From Pseudomonas sp. 7P_10.2_Bac1 (GTDB lineage Bacteria; Pseudomonadota; Gammaproteobacteria; Pseudomonadales; Pseudomonadaceae): a DNA stretch of 64,000 nt. The notes below the pieces were generated by a model. It was not told the DNA's origin, did no database searches, and saw only the letters and a list, made by a program, of their open reading frames with translations. Made by a program: the position numbers and the translations under genes. Below, piece by piece: positions 44,038 through 52,406 of the stretch; position 1 is the stretch's first letter; each line of letters starts with the position of its first letter. The stretch lies in the NCBI RefSeq assembly GCF_025465935.1, contig NZ_JANLNV010000051.1, forward strand, positions 1 through 64,000, given 5' to 3'.

Positions 44038-45750
44038 TTAAATAGCGATCTTCCACAGTTGCGATTCGTCAAACCGCAACGCCGTGCTTTCGGCTTCCAG
44101 GGGCGGGACCAACAGTGCAGTGTCGGCGCCCGGCAGGCGCGGCACAGCGCCCAGCAGACGTTGGGTGTAGGCGTGTTGCGGATGTTCAAACAACGTGTCG
44201 ACCGGGGCGCTCTCCACCACTTGGCCGTGTCGCATGACCAGTACCTGATCACTGACATGGCGAATCACCCCCAGGTCATGGGAAATAAACAGGTAGGCCA
44301 GCCCCAGCGAGGCCTGCAGATCTGCCAGCAGGTCCAGCACTTGCGCCTGCACCGAGACGTCGAGTGCCGAGACCGGCTCATCACAAATGATCACTTTCGG
44401 GTTGCTGGCAATGGCGCGGGCAATGGCCACCCGCTGGCGTTGCCCGCCCGACAATTGCAAAGGCCGCCGGGTGGCCAGTTCGGCGGGCAGGCGCACCTGG
44501 TCGAGCAATTCACTGATGCGGGCGGGCTGTTGCGACGCCGCAACACCGGCCACATCCAGCGCATCACCGAGGATCTGGCCGATGCTCCAACGCGGGTCGA
44601 AGGAGCTCAGTGGATCTTGATAAATCACGCTGATGTCGCGGCGGCGCAAGCGCCGGTCTTTCTCCGCCACCCGCTGGGCGCCCGCACCCGACCAGGCATG
44701 CCCCAGAAACTCCACCTGCCCGGCATCCGGTTCGAGCAGCCCGAGGACAATGCGTGCGACCGTGGTCTTGCCCGAACCGGACTCACCGACGATCCCCAAC
44801 GTGCGTCCGGCCTGCAGCTCAAAACTGACGCCATCCACCACCTGACGCGATTGCTGATCGGGGCCGATATAGCGTTTGCCCAGTCCGCTGGCCTTGAGCA
44901 GCACCGGCGAGTCCGCACCGGGCCTGGGGGGTACCACTTGCCCGCTGTTGTGCGACGACAGCCGCGTGCCCCGCGCATGTTCGGCAGGCACCGCATCCAG
45001 CAACGCCTGGGTGTAAGGATGGCTGGGGGTGCGCAACACCTGCTGCATCGGCCCCTGCTCGACCACCACACCGTGGCGCAGCACCAGTACTTCGTCGGCC
45101 AGTTGTGCCACCACCGCCAAGTCGTGGCTGATGATCAGCAGCGAGTCACCCCGGGCCTTGATCTCTTGCAGCACCTGCAGAATCTGCGCTTGCACCGTGG
45201 CATCCAGAGCGGTGGTCGGCTCGTCGGCAATCACCAACCCCGGGCTCAACGCCAGCGCACTGGCAATCAGCGCCCGCTGGCGCAGGCCGCCGGACAATTG
45301 ATCAGGCCGCTGACGCGCCCGCAACTCAGGCTCGGGCACGCCGACTTTATCCAGCAACTCGATAACCCGCTCAGCGCGGCTGCGGCGGTCGCCCCAGTGA
45401 TGAGTTTCGAGTACTTCAAGAATCTCCTTGCCCACCGGGCGCAGCGGATCGAGTGAAACCAGCGCATCCTGCAGCACAAACCCGATGCCTTTGCCGCGCA
45501 ATCCACGCCAGCCACGCTCAGACAGCCCGAGCAAATCCTGCCCGCCATAACTCAACGTACGGGCCGTGACCCGCGCACCGGCACCCGCCAGACCAATCAG
45601 GCTGCGCGCAGTCACGCTCTTGCCAGAACCCGACTCCCCCACCAGCGCCAGGGTTTTACCGGGTGCCAGAGTGAAAGACACATCATGCACTACCGTCTGC
45701 CCGCCAAACTCGATGGACAGGCCTTCGACGATCAAGTGTTTATCGCTCAT
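44038..45750 (-). CDS. ABC importer ATPase with two fused nucleotide-binding domains
   Basis: 570 residues from MSDKHLIVEGLSIEF; the 33-residue upstream extension is rejected since the downstream start fits the family and its ATG overlaps the permease stop. The first domain has Walker A GESGSGKSV, signature LSGGLRQRA and Walker B VIADEPTTALD. The second has GESGSGKTT, LSGGQRQRVAIARAIASNPK and VIICDEPVSALDVSVQAQVL. This is a DppD-DppF (or GsiA-like) fusion powering a peptide/opine/nickel-class importer. It is in an operon with the solute receptor, two permeases and an SfnB-like enzyme, probably for uptake of a sulfur-containing small molecule. Confidence 0.93.
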   Translation of the reverse strand: MSDKHLIVEGLSIEFGGQTVVHDVSFTLAPGKTLALVGESGSGKSVTARSLIGLAGAGARVTARTLSYGGQDLLGLSERGWRGLRGKGIGFVLQDALVSLDPLRPVGKEILEVLETHHWGDRRSRAERVIELLDKVGVPEPELRARQRPDQLSGGLRQRALIASALALSPGLVIADEPTTALDATVQAQILQVLQEIKARGDSLLIISHDLAVVAQLADEVLVLRHGVVVEQGPMQQVLRTPSHPYTQALLDAVPAEHARGTRLSSHNSGQVVPPRPGADSPVLLKASGLGKRYIGPDQQSRQVVDGVSFELQAGRTLGIVGESGSGKTTVARIVLGLLEPDAGQVEFLGHAWSGAGAQRVAEKDRRLRRRDISVIYQDPLSSFDPRWSIGQILGDALDVAGVAASQQPARISELLDQVRLPAELATRRPLQLSGGQRQRVAIARAIASNPKVIICDEPVSALDVSVQAQVLDLLADLQASLGLAYLFISHDLGVIRHVSDQVLVMRHGQVVESAPVDTLFEHPQHAYTQRLLGAVPRLPGADTALLVPPLEAESTALRFDESQLWKIAI

Positions 45751-46610
45751 GACAGGCGACCCTCCAGACGTTGTTGCAGATAACGGCCCGCGACTGTGGT
45801 CGACAGCGTGGTGAGTACAATGAACAGGCCGGGGAAGAAGGTCAGCCACCAGGCGTTGGCGACAAAATCACGCCCCATGGACAACATCGTCCCCCACTCC
45901 GGCGCAGGCGGCTTTGCGCCCAACCCCAGAAAGCTCAGGGCCGAAGCCCAGACAATCGCCTGGCCGACACCCATGGTCAGGGTCACGATCAGCGGACGCA
46001 TGGCATTGGGTAGCAATTGACGCAAGATAATCCGCCGTGTGGGGTGCCCCAGGGCGACTGCTGCTTCGATGTAGCCGGCGTTGCGCACCGCCAGCACCTG
46101 ACCACGCACCATCCGGGCGTACCCGGGTGCAGCGCCCAGCCCGGTGGCGATAATCAATGGCCCGATACCGCTGCCAAACACCGCCACAAACAACAACGCC
46201 AGCACCAGGCTGGGGAACGCAAAGAGAATTTCCAGCAACCAGCCCACGGCGCGGTCGAGTCGCGCACCGCCAAGCCCGCCCAGCAGGCCCAAGGCAATCG
46301 CAATGGTCATGGCCAGTGCGGTAGCCGCCAGGCCGATCAACAGTGACTGACGGGTGCCATAAATCACCCGCGAGAAAATATCCCGGCCGGACTGATCGGT
46401 GCCGAACCAATGTGCCCATCCGGGTGGATGGAAGGCATCACGCGGCACAATCGCCAGCGGATCGGCATGGCTGAAGAGGGACGGGAACAGCGCTGCAATG
46501 ATCAAAAATGCCAGAAAAACCAGCGCCAGCAATGGGCCAAGTGGCACCTTGCGCGCAGTGCGTTGCGCCCGCACACCGGGCAACCGGGTCTCGAGAGTCA
46601 GTGCGCTCAT
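45747..46610 (-). CDS. ABC importer permease (DppC-like)
   Basis: 287 residues from MSALTLETRLPGVRAQ; the ATG overlaps the previous permease stop by 4 bp. The OppC/DppC N-terminal helix LGPLLALVFLAFLIIAALFP, the conserved HWFGTDQSGRDIFSRVIYGT and the EAA loop RMVRGQVLAVRNAGYIEAAV, ALGHPTRRIILRQLLPNA, are present. Second permease of the importer. Confidence 0.93.
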   Translation of the reverse strand: MSALTLETRLPGVRAQRTARKVPLGPLLALVFLAFLIIAALFPSLFSHADPLAIVPRDAFHPPGWAHWFGTDQSGRDIFSRVIYGTRQSLLIGLAATALAMTIAIALGLLGGLGGARLDRAVGWLLEILFAFPSLVLALLFVAVFGSGIGPLIIATGLGAAPGYARMVRGQVLAVRNAGYIEAAVALGHPTRRIILRQLLPNAMRPLIVTLTMGVGQAIVWASALSFLGLGAKPPAPEWGTMLSMGRDFVANAWWLTFFPGLFIVLTTLSTTVAGRYLQQRLEGRLS

Positions 46611-47587
46611 GCTGTTTTCCCCTGTTGACGAGGGTCGACCCACAGGTGCAGCAGGTCGACCAGAATGTTGGCCAGCACATACACCGCCGCCACCGCCAGA
46701 CTGATGCCGATGGTCAGCGGCAAGTCCTGCGCCTGCACCGCCTGATACAACTGGCGCCCAAGCCCCTTGCGCGAAAAGATCACTTCAATCACCACCGCAC
46801 CGCTGATCAAGGCGCCGATGGCCCAGCCCGACAATGAAATACCCGGCAGCACCGCATGGCGCAGCGCATGCTTGAAGCGCACTGCGATTTCACTCAAGCC
46901 ACGGGTCCGAGCCGTCAGCACAAAGGGTTGCTCCAGGGTCAGTTCCAGCGACTCACGAGTCACCTGGGCGATAAAACCTGCCAGCGGAATCGCCAACGCC
47001 ACCGATGGCAACACCAGGGTCCGCCAGCCATCGCTGCCGGCAGGGGGAAACCAGCGCAACCCGAAAGCAAACACCGCCAGCAGCACCAGCCCGAGCCAAA
47101 AATGCGGGATTGCCGCCGAGACGGTTTCTGCAAACGAAGCCACCTTAGCCACCCAGCGCTGCCGCCCGGCCGTGAGTACGGTGAGTAACAGCACCAGCAA
47201 CCAGGCCAGCACCAGAGCGGTAAACGTCAGTTGCAAAGTGGCCCACGATTGCTCGGCCAGCACACGGGTCACGGGTAGATGCTGTGAGTAGGACATCCCC
47301 AAATCACCTTGAACCAGACGCCCCAGATACAACACGTACTGAACTGCCAAAGGCTTGTCCAAGCCAAACTCGCGGGTGGCTTCTGCGATGGTTTCAGGGC
47401 TCGGGTTGCCACTCGGCCCGCCGAGGATGGCCAGCACCGGATCGCCCGGCATCAGCCGCAGGGCAAAGAAGGTCAGGGTCGCCACGGCCCACAACACCAG
47501 CACTCCGCCCGCCAGACGCCAAACGGCGCGACGGCCCACCTGCACCCAGCGCTCGCGCTGCAGATTCACAGTCTCGATTCGGCTCAT
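46607..47587 (-). CDS. ABC importer permease (DppB-like)
   Basis: 326 residues. The DppB-type features are LRLMPGDPVLAILGGPSGNP, KPLAVQYVLYLGRLVQGDLG, the EAA loop with LRHAVLPGISLSGWAIGALI, and SGAVVIEVIFSRKGLGRQLY. Four bp overlap with the DppC-like gene; 13 bp after the receptor gene. Confidence 0.93.
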   Translation of the reverse strand: MSRIETVNLQRERWVQVGRRAVWRLAGGVLVLWAVATLTFFALRLMPGDPVLAILGGPSGNPSPETIAEATREFGLDKPLAVQYVLYLGRLVQGDLGMSYSQHLPVTRVLAEQSWATLQLTFTALVLAWLLVLLLTVLTAGRQRWVAKVASFAETVSAAIPHFWLGLVLLAVFAFGLRWFPPAGSDGWRTLVLPSVALAIPLAGFIAQVTRESLELTLEQPFVLTARTRGLSEIAVRFKHALRHAVLPGISLSGWAIGALISGAVVIEVIFSRKGLGRQLYQAVQAQDLPLTIGISLAVAAVYVLANILVDLLHLWVDPRQQGKTA

Positions 47588-47600
47588 TTATTCACCCTTT

Positions 47601-49253
47601 TCATTTGTTAACCCAGGCGTCATACAAATAAGTCACCGCCAGCGACGGTTCCAACCGCACGCCCTGGGTGGTCTTGTAGATGCCCAGACGTGAGCTTTGC
47701 GGGTAGGTAGTCAGTTGCAGGTATTGGTTGGAGGCAATCTGCTGCGCCTTGTAATACAGCGCTTTGCGTTGCTCAGGGTCTTGGGTGGTCAACGCCTGGC
47801 GCACCAGCCCGTCAAACGCGGGATCGTTGAAGCCGGCGGTGTTCTGGTGATAACCGCCGACCCCGGCCGGGCTGAGGAACTCAGAGCCGAAAATGATCCG
47901 CAGTACGTCCGCAGTGTTGGTGTTCCAGTAGCCGATGCGGATGTCGTAGTCCCAGTCCGCCTGGCGCTGGGTAGCCTGCACATCACTCATCTGGTCAATG
48001 ATCAGTTGAATGCCCACAGCCCGGGTGGTGGCTTGCACCTGCTCCCACAGGGTGTATTCCGACGGCGGCGTGCGGTTGCCTATCACCACATGCACCTGCA
48101 GGCGCTTGCCGTCACGGGTGCGATACCCTTCGGCATCGCGCCCGGTCCAGCCAGCTTCATCCAGCAACTGCGCGGCGCGGGCCGGGTCGTAGTCCTGGGC
48201 GTGTTCAAAGTCCGGACTGTAGAAACGCGTGGCCGAACTCAGCGGTCCACCGGCACGCGGGAACTCATTGAAGTACACACTTTTGAGCGCCCCTTCGATA
48301 TCCGAACTACGGACAAATGCTTCGCGTACTTTCACGTCATTGAATGGCGCACGGGTGATGTTCAGCGTGCCGTTGGTAGGGTTGCCCGGACGCAACGCGA
48401 CCATCACCGTGAGGTCCGGATTACGGCGTGCGGCCTCATGGGATTCGGGCGGCAAGGCTTCGATCACATCGACCTCCCCGGCCTGCAACGAGGCAAAACG
48501 CACCGACGGTTCCTGAATGAACTTCCAGACAATACGCTCCAGCCACGCCGGGCCTTGGTGTTTGGCGGTCGGCGGCGCCCAGTTGTAATCGGGGTTGCGC
48601 ACCAGTTCGACTTGGCTTTGCCGGTCCCAACGGACGATCTTGAAGGGGCCGCTGCCCACCGGGCTTTCGCAGTTTTCATCCCGCGAACGCAGCAACGCGG
48701 TCGGCGACTCAATCCCCAGGAACCCTTGCGCCAACACCTCCAAAAAGGCCGCGTACGGCGTGGCCAGGTGCACCACGGCCGTGTGGTCATCGATCACGTC
48801 TGTGCTGCGGTACTGGCGGATATAGCCACCGGCCGTGCTCGATTGGGTTTTCGGGTTGGCCATGTGGTCGAGGTTGGCCTTGACCGCTGCCGCGTTGAAC
48901 GGCGTGCCGTCCGTGAAGTGCACGTCATCACGCAAATGGAAGGTGTAATCCAGACCGTCAGGCGAGACTTCCCAGCTTTTGGCCAACCACGGGCCGATTT
49001 GCCCTTGTTCGTCCATCGACACCAGCGAGTCGAGGTATTGCTGACCGATAAATACCTGCGGCATGTCACCGGCAACATGCGGATCAAGGCAGGTGGGTTC
49101 GCGGTCCGTGGCATAAATCAGCGTGCCTCCGCTGACCGGTTTGTCACTGCGCGCAACGGTTGAATGTTCCTGCCCGCAACCGGCCAGCACTGTGCACAAA
49201 GCTGCGATACCGAGTAGCGGAAATGTTCGAGTCATGGGGGATGTCGTGCGCAT
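47601..49253 (-). CDS. ABC importer solute-binding lipoprotein
   Basis: 550-residue SBP family 5 (DppA/OppA-like) receptor. The start at 49253 is chosen because AGGT precedes it; the ATG at 49235 has only C-rich sequence upstream. Either gives the lipoprotein signal PLLGIAALCTVLAGC (lipobox LAGC). Family motifs are LDPHVAGDMPQVFIGQQYLD, DDVHFTDGTPFNAAAVKANL and AQLLDEAGWTGRDAEGYRTR. It is first in a five-gene operon with a sigma-54 promoter at 49288-49305 and a TGTTG-N6-CAACA element about 93 bp further up. The ligand is unknown; a sulfonated or thioether peptide-like compound is plausible. Confidence 0.92.
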   Translation of the reverse strand: MRTTSPMTRTFPLLGIAALCTVLAGCGQEHSTVARSDKPVSGGTLIYATDREPTCLDPHVAGDMPQVFIGQQYLDSLVSMDEQGQIGPWLAKSWEVSPDGLDYTFHLRDDVHFTDGTPFNAAAVKANLDHMANPKTQSSTAGGYIRQYRSTDVIDDHTAVVHLATPYAAFLEVLAQGFLGIESPTALLRSRDENCESPVGSGPFKIVRWDRQSQVELVRNPDYNWAPPTAKHQGPAWLERIVWKFIQEPSVRFASLQAGEVDVIEALPPESHEAARRNPDLTVMVALRPGNPTNGTLNITRAPFNDVKVREAFVRSSDIEGALKSVYFNEFPRAGGPLSSATRFYSPDFEHAQDYDPARAAQLLDEAGWTGRDAEGYRTRDGKRLQVHVVIGNRTPPSEYTLWEQVQATTRAVGIQLIIDQMSDVQATQRQADWDYDIRIGYWNTNTADVLRIIFGSEFLSPAGVGGYHQNTAGFNDPAFDGLVRQALTTQDPEQRKALYYKAQQIASNQYLQLTTYPQSSRLGIYKTTQGVRLEPSLAVTYLYDAWVNK

Positions 49254-49287
49254 ATGACCTGCTGCCTTAAGTCCGGGACTTAGGCTA

Positions 49288-49305
49288 TTGCACAAGCCAT
49301 GCCGG
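49288..49305 (-). promoter_or_regulatory. Sigma-54 promoter of the ABC importer operon
   Basis: Minus-strand CCGGCATGGCTTGTGCAA has GG-N10-GC spacing and fits CATG-N4-TGC as in the other three promoters. The receptor start lies 37 bp below the GC. Confidence 0.65.
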
Positions 49306-49356
49306 GTTTTTCACCCCGCAAACAGGCACTGATCAACAGATTGAGGGCGTTAAAAA

Positions 49357-49393
49357 CAACAGTCTGTGCAGCGACTGTTGGCGAGCCAACAGT
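49357..49393. promoter_or_regulatory. Enhancer-type site, three TGTTG/CAACA half-sites
   Basis: CAACAGT (49357-49363), ten bases, then the perfect palindrome ACTGTTGGCGAGCCAACAGT (49374-49393). The layout half-site, N10, half-site, N6, half-site is the same as at 55243-55279. Confidence 0.7.
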
Positions 49394-49410
49394 TGGCTGA
49401 AAACCCACTG

Positions 49411-49473
49411 CAGGAGCGAGCTCGTCTCGCGATCGTTTGATCTTTAAAAAGATCGCGAGGCAAGCTCCTACAG
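49411..49473. repeat. REP doublet
   Basis: CAGGAGCGAGCTCGTCTCGC and the inverted GCGAGGCAAGCTCCTACAG around GATCGTTTGATCTTTAAAAA. It follows the monooxygenase stop and lies next to the enhancer-type site. Confidence 0.8.
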
Positions 49474-49482
49474 GTAATGCAT

Positions 49483-50877
49483 TCAGAAACGCAACGGTGT
49501 GGCCGGTTGCTGCAACACCGCCGCGTCTCGATAACGGGCGCCGAAATGATCACTCGGCAGTCGCGCCTGCCCGGCACCGAACAGCCGCTCGCGCAAGGTT
49601 TCGCCTTCGTTGTAGCGCTCACGGAAACGCCCACGGCGACGCAGTTCAGGGATCACCAACTCAATAAAATCTCGGGCCGTTTCAAACGACAGGTACTGAC
49701 GCAGATTGATCCCGTCAATGCCGTCGACATCCAGCCATTTCTCGATTTCATCCGCCACCACCGTCGGCGTGCCCGCAACAAAGAAGCGCTCCCGATTAAA
49801 GCCCGAGAACTGCGACAGCACCGTGCCCACCGTCCACTCCGGCTTGTAGCGTTGCAGGCTTTCCCAGCCGTCAACCTTAAGCTCGATCAAATCACTGATC
49901 AGCGCATCGCTCGGGTACGCGGTCAGATCAATCGCCGACTGATGATGGGCCAGTGAGGCTTCGACGCTCATCAACTTGCGATAGCTGTCGAGCTTGCGGC
50001 TCACCTCTTCATCGGTGCGGCCCACGATCACCCCGGCCATGACGATGAATTTCAAACCTTCCGGATCACGCTCATGGGCCACCGCCTTGTTACGCATGGC
50101 CTGGATATTGGCGCGCACGGCCGGGGTGTCGAGGCCACCGGTAAACACCACTTCAGCATGCCGGCCGGCAAACTCGATACCGGCTGGGGAGCCGGTTGCC
50201 TGGAACAGCACCGGCGTGCGCTGACGCGAAGGCTGGCACAGATGGGGCCCGGCCACGCGGAAGTGTTCGCCGACGTGGTTGATGTAGCGAACTTTTTGCG
50301 GGTCGGTGTACACCCGCTGTTCGCGGTCGATAATCACCGCGTCATCGTCCCATGAGCCCTCCCACAGCTTGTAGAGCACATCCAGGTATTCATCGGCAAT
50401 TTTATAACGATGGTCGTGGACCACCTCGGTGTCATGCCCAAAGTTACGCGCGGCATTGGGCAGGTATGAAGTCACGATATTCCAGCCCACCCGGCCCTTG
50501 GTCAGGTGGTCGAGGGTGCTCATGCGCCGGGCAAAGGCAAACGGCGGCTCGTAAGTGGTCGAGAAGGTGGCGCCAAAACCCAGGTTCTTGGTCACTGCAG
50601 CCATCGCTGGAATCACCATTAACGGGTCATTGCTGGGGATCTGCATGGCCTCGCGCAAAGCGGTTTCCGGGCCATTGCGAAAACGGTCATAGGTGCCGAT
50701 TACGTCTGCCAGAAACACTCCATCAAAAGTGCCGTATTCCAGCAGTTGCGCCAGCTCGGTCCAGTACTCCAGATCATTGAAACGGTGACGATTGTTCTCT
50801 GGATGCACCCACAGGCCGTGAACGATATGGCTCACGCAATTCATTTCAAACAGGTTGACGTGCAGTTGCTTGGGCAT
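49483..50877 (-). CDS. FMN-dependent monooxygenase, NtaA/DmoA/SnaA family
   Basis: 464-residue bacterial-luciferase-like (LLM) enzyme, large member of the NtaA/DszA/DmoA group that oxidises C-S bonds or chelates with FMNH2. Seen are HVNLFEMNCVSHIVHGLWVH, YGTFDGVFLADVIGTYDRF, GRVGWNIVTSYLPNAARNFG, VLFQATGSPAGIEFAGRHAE and FVAGTPTVVADEIEKWLDVD. An FMN reductase partner is not encoded here. It is co-transcribed after the aldo-keto reductase (11 bp gap) from a sigma-54 promoter. An organosulfur substrate, for example a sulfide or sulfone, is inferred from context. Confidence 0.9.
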   Translation of the reverse strand: MPKQLHVNLFEMNCVSHIVHGLWVHPENNRHRFNDLEYWTELAQLLEYGTFDGVFLADVIGTYDRFRNGPETALREAMQIPSNDPLMVIPAMAAVTKNLGFGATFSTTYEPPFAFARRMSTLDHLTKGRVGWNIVTSYLPNAARNFGHDTEVVHDHRYKIADEYLDVLYKLWEGSWDDDAVIIDREQRVYTDPQKVRYINHVGEHFRVAGPHLCQPSRQRTPVLFQATGSPAGIEFAGRHAEVVFTGGLDTPAVRANIQAMRNKAVAHERDPEGLKFIVMAGVIVGRTDEEVSRKLDSYRKLMSVEASLAHHQSAIDLTAYPSDALISDLIELKVDGWESLQRYKPEWTVGTVLSQFSGFNRERFFVAGTPTVVADEIEKWLDVDGIDGINLRQYLSFETARDFIELVIPELRRRGRFRERYNEGETLRERLFGAGQARLPSDHFGARYRDAAVLQQPATPLRF

Positions 50878-50888
50878 CGCCTGTACTC

Positions 50889-51944
50889 CTAGGGCGCCGG
50901 GTTCGGGATGCGCTGGTGGATGGCCTCAAGGCGCGCCAGAATCTCCGGGCTGAGGGTGACGTTGAGCGCGCTGAGGTTGTCGCGCAATTGCACCAGGCTG
51001 GTCTGACCGGTCAGTGCACTGGCCACAAACGGTTTGTTGATCACGTAGGCAAGGGCCAATTGCGCCGGGGTCAGATCGTGCTCGCGGGCCACTTGCACGT
51101 AACCGGCAATGGCTTCTTGTGCCAGCACACTGTCGTAACGGCTGAAGGTGCGATACACCGCCGCCAGCCGCGAACCTTCGGGGCGCGCACCGCCCAGGTA
51201 CTTGCCGGTCAAGGTGCCGAACGCCAGCGGCGAATAGGCCAGCAGGCTTACGCCTTCACGATGGGTGAACTCCGACAAACCGCCCTCGTACAGACGGTTC
51301 AGCAAGCTATAGGGGTTTTGAATGCTGACAATCTTCGGCAAGCCCAGACGCTCGCTCTGCTTGAGGAACTCAGCCACGCCCCAGGCCGTTTCGTTGGAGA
51401 CACCAATGTGACGGATCTTACCCGCCTTGACCTGATCGGCCAGCACCGACAGGGTTTCTTCGATGGCCACGCTGTGTGTGTCTTCAACATAGGGGTATTC
51501 GCGCAGACCAAAAAAATTGGTCGAGCGATCTGGCCAGTGCAGTTGATAGAGGTCCAGGTAATCGGTATTCAGGCGTTTGAGACTGCCGTCCAGAGCGTCG
51601 ACGATATTGCGCCGGTCATGCCGGGTCAGGCCATCGCGAATATGCAGTTGGCCGCCAGGCTCACGGGCCGGGCCGGCGATTTTGCTGGCCAGCACGATGT
51701 CTGCACGGCGCGCGCTGTTGGCGGCCAGCCAGTTGCCAATGAAACGCTCCGTGGTACGCCAGGTATCGCCGCGGGTGGGCGTGGGGTACATCTCGGCGGT
51801 GTCGATGAGATTGACGCCTTCGTCCAGCGCCAGGTCGATCTGCTGATGGGCCTCGTTTTCAGTGTTTTGATGGCCCCAGGTCATGGTGCCAAGGCCCAGA
51901 ACACTGACCTTGATGTCGCTGTTGCCCAATTGACGGTAATGCAT
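50889..51944 (-). CDS. NADP(H)-dependent aldo-keto reductase (Tas-like)
   Basis: 351 residues from MHYRQLGNSDIKVSVLGLGT; AGGA precedes this ATG, and the 12-residue upstream extension is dropped. The AKR tetrad is visible: Asp and Tyr in NLIDTAEMYPTP, Lys in VLASKIAGPA and His in YQLHWPDRSTN. NADP-site features are YSPLAFGTLTGKYLGG. Length and sequence are close to E. coli Tas (recalled). As first gene of a two-gene operon with the FMN monooxygenase, it probably reduces an aldehyde or ketone released by desulfurisation. Confidence 0.9.
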   Translation of the reverse strand: MHYRQLGNSDIKVSVLGLGTMTWGHQNTENEAHQQIDLALDEGVNLIDTAEMYPTPTRGDTWRTTERFIGNWLAANSARRADIVLASKIAGPAREPGGQLHIRDGLTRHDRRNIVDALDGSLKRLNTDYLDLYQLHWPDRSTNFFGLREYPYVEDTHSVAIEETLSVLADQVKAGKIRHIGVSNETAWGVAEFLKQSERLGLPKIVSIQNPYSLLNRLYEGGLSEFTHREGVSLLAYSPLAFGTLTGKYLGGARPEGSRLAAVYRTFSRYDSVLAQEAIAGYVQVAREHDLTPAQLALAYVINKPFVASALTGQTSLVQLRDNLSALNVTLSPEILARLEAIHQRIPNPAP

Positions 51945-52008
51945 GAAAGGTCCTTTTTTGCTGGCAATCAATACAAACACTTCGAGTGTTTATGACTGCC
52001 AGGAACCT

Positions 52009-52026
52009 ATGCACCTAACATGCCAC
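52009..52026 (-). promoter_or_regulatory. Sigma-54 promoter of the aldo-keto reductase operon
   Basis: Minus-strand GTGGCATGTTAGGTGCAT: TGGCATG-N4-GTGCA with GG-N10-GC spacing. It lies 67 bp before the start codon. Confidence 0.7.
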
Positions 52027-52108
52027 GGCCCCCAACCTCAGGCGTAGCGGCATACTGGCCCTGCGTGTCAGGGAGCGGTTTGTTGAACCGTATGCAATGT
52101 GTTCATGA

Positions 52109-52128
52109 AGTGTTGGGCAACCAACAGG
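52109..52128. promoter_or_regulatory. Enhancer-type inverted repeat AGTGTTG-N6-CAACAGG
   Basis: Copy 3 of the TGTTG-N6-CAACA element, centred about 107 bp upstream of the -12 GC of the promoter at 52009-52026. Confidence 0.65.
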
Positions 52129-52143
52129 TTGATTTGTTTGCTT

Positions 52144-52193
52144 CGCGATCGTTTAAACGATCAAAAGATCGCGAGGCAAGCTCGCTCCTACAG
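52144..52193. repeat. REP element
   Basis: CGCGATCGTTTAAACGATCA, then the full unit GATCGCGAGGCAAGCTCGCT and CCTACAG. The first unit is truncated to its inner part. It abuts the stop codon of the small lipoprotein gene. Confidence 0.75.
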
Positions 52194-52196
52194 AGT

Positions 52197-52328
52197 TTAT
52201 GGCGACTCTACCGTGCCGCCTTCGCAATCGCGCTGATTGGGGTTATCGGTACAGCCTTCCTGATAACTCAAGTATTGGCAGCCCGCACATAGAACAATCA
52301 GGCTCAACAGCATGTATCGCAATGTCAT
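52197..52328 (-). CDS. 43-residue cysteine-rich lipoprotein
   Basis: A small gene reading MTLRYMLLSLIVLCAGCQYL, then SYQEGCTDNPNQRDCEGGTV, ESP and a stop. The lipobox LCAGC puts the lipidated cysteine at residue 17; the mature peptide is only 27 residues and keeps two further cysteines (EGC, RDC). AGGAG lies seven bases before the ATG and is very strong. It follows metQ in the same direction. The ribosome binding site lies inside a long inverted repeat (52330-52388). The family is not recognised and the function is unknown. Confidence 0.7.
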   Translation of the reverse strand: MTLRYMLLSLIVLCAGCQYLSYQEGCTDNPNQRDCEGGTVESP

Positions 52329-52329
52329 A

Positions 52330-52388
52330 AGTTCTCCTGGGTCAGCTGGTTAATTCATTTTCATTAGCCTAGCTGACACAAGAGAACT
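52330..52388 (-). promoter_or_regulatory. Long stem-loop enclosing the small lipoprotein ribosome binding site
   Basis: On the minus strand AGTTCTCTTGTGTCAGCT (52388-52371) can pair with AGCTGACCCAGGAGAACT (52347-52330): 16 of 18 positions, and the stem can continue inward through GGCTAA/TTAACC. The Shine-Dalgarno AGGAG (52338-52334) is in the second arm, so the structure could block translation. It also lies 18 bp after metQ and may mark its mRNA 3' end, but no T-run follows. Confidence 0.55.
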
Positions 52389-52406
52389 CCGGCGTTTAAT
52401 ACCGAT

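Noticed and set aside
52020..52292. 90-codon plus-strand frame
   Set aside because: It runs across the sigma-54 promoter region, a REP element and antisense to the small lipoprotein gene, which has far better signals.
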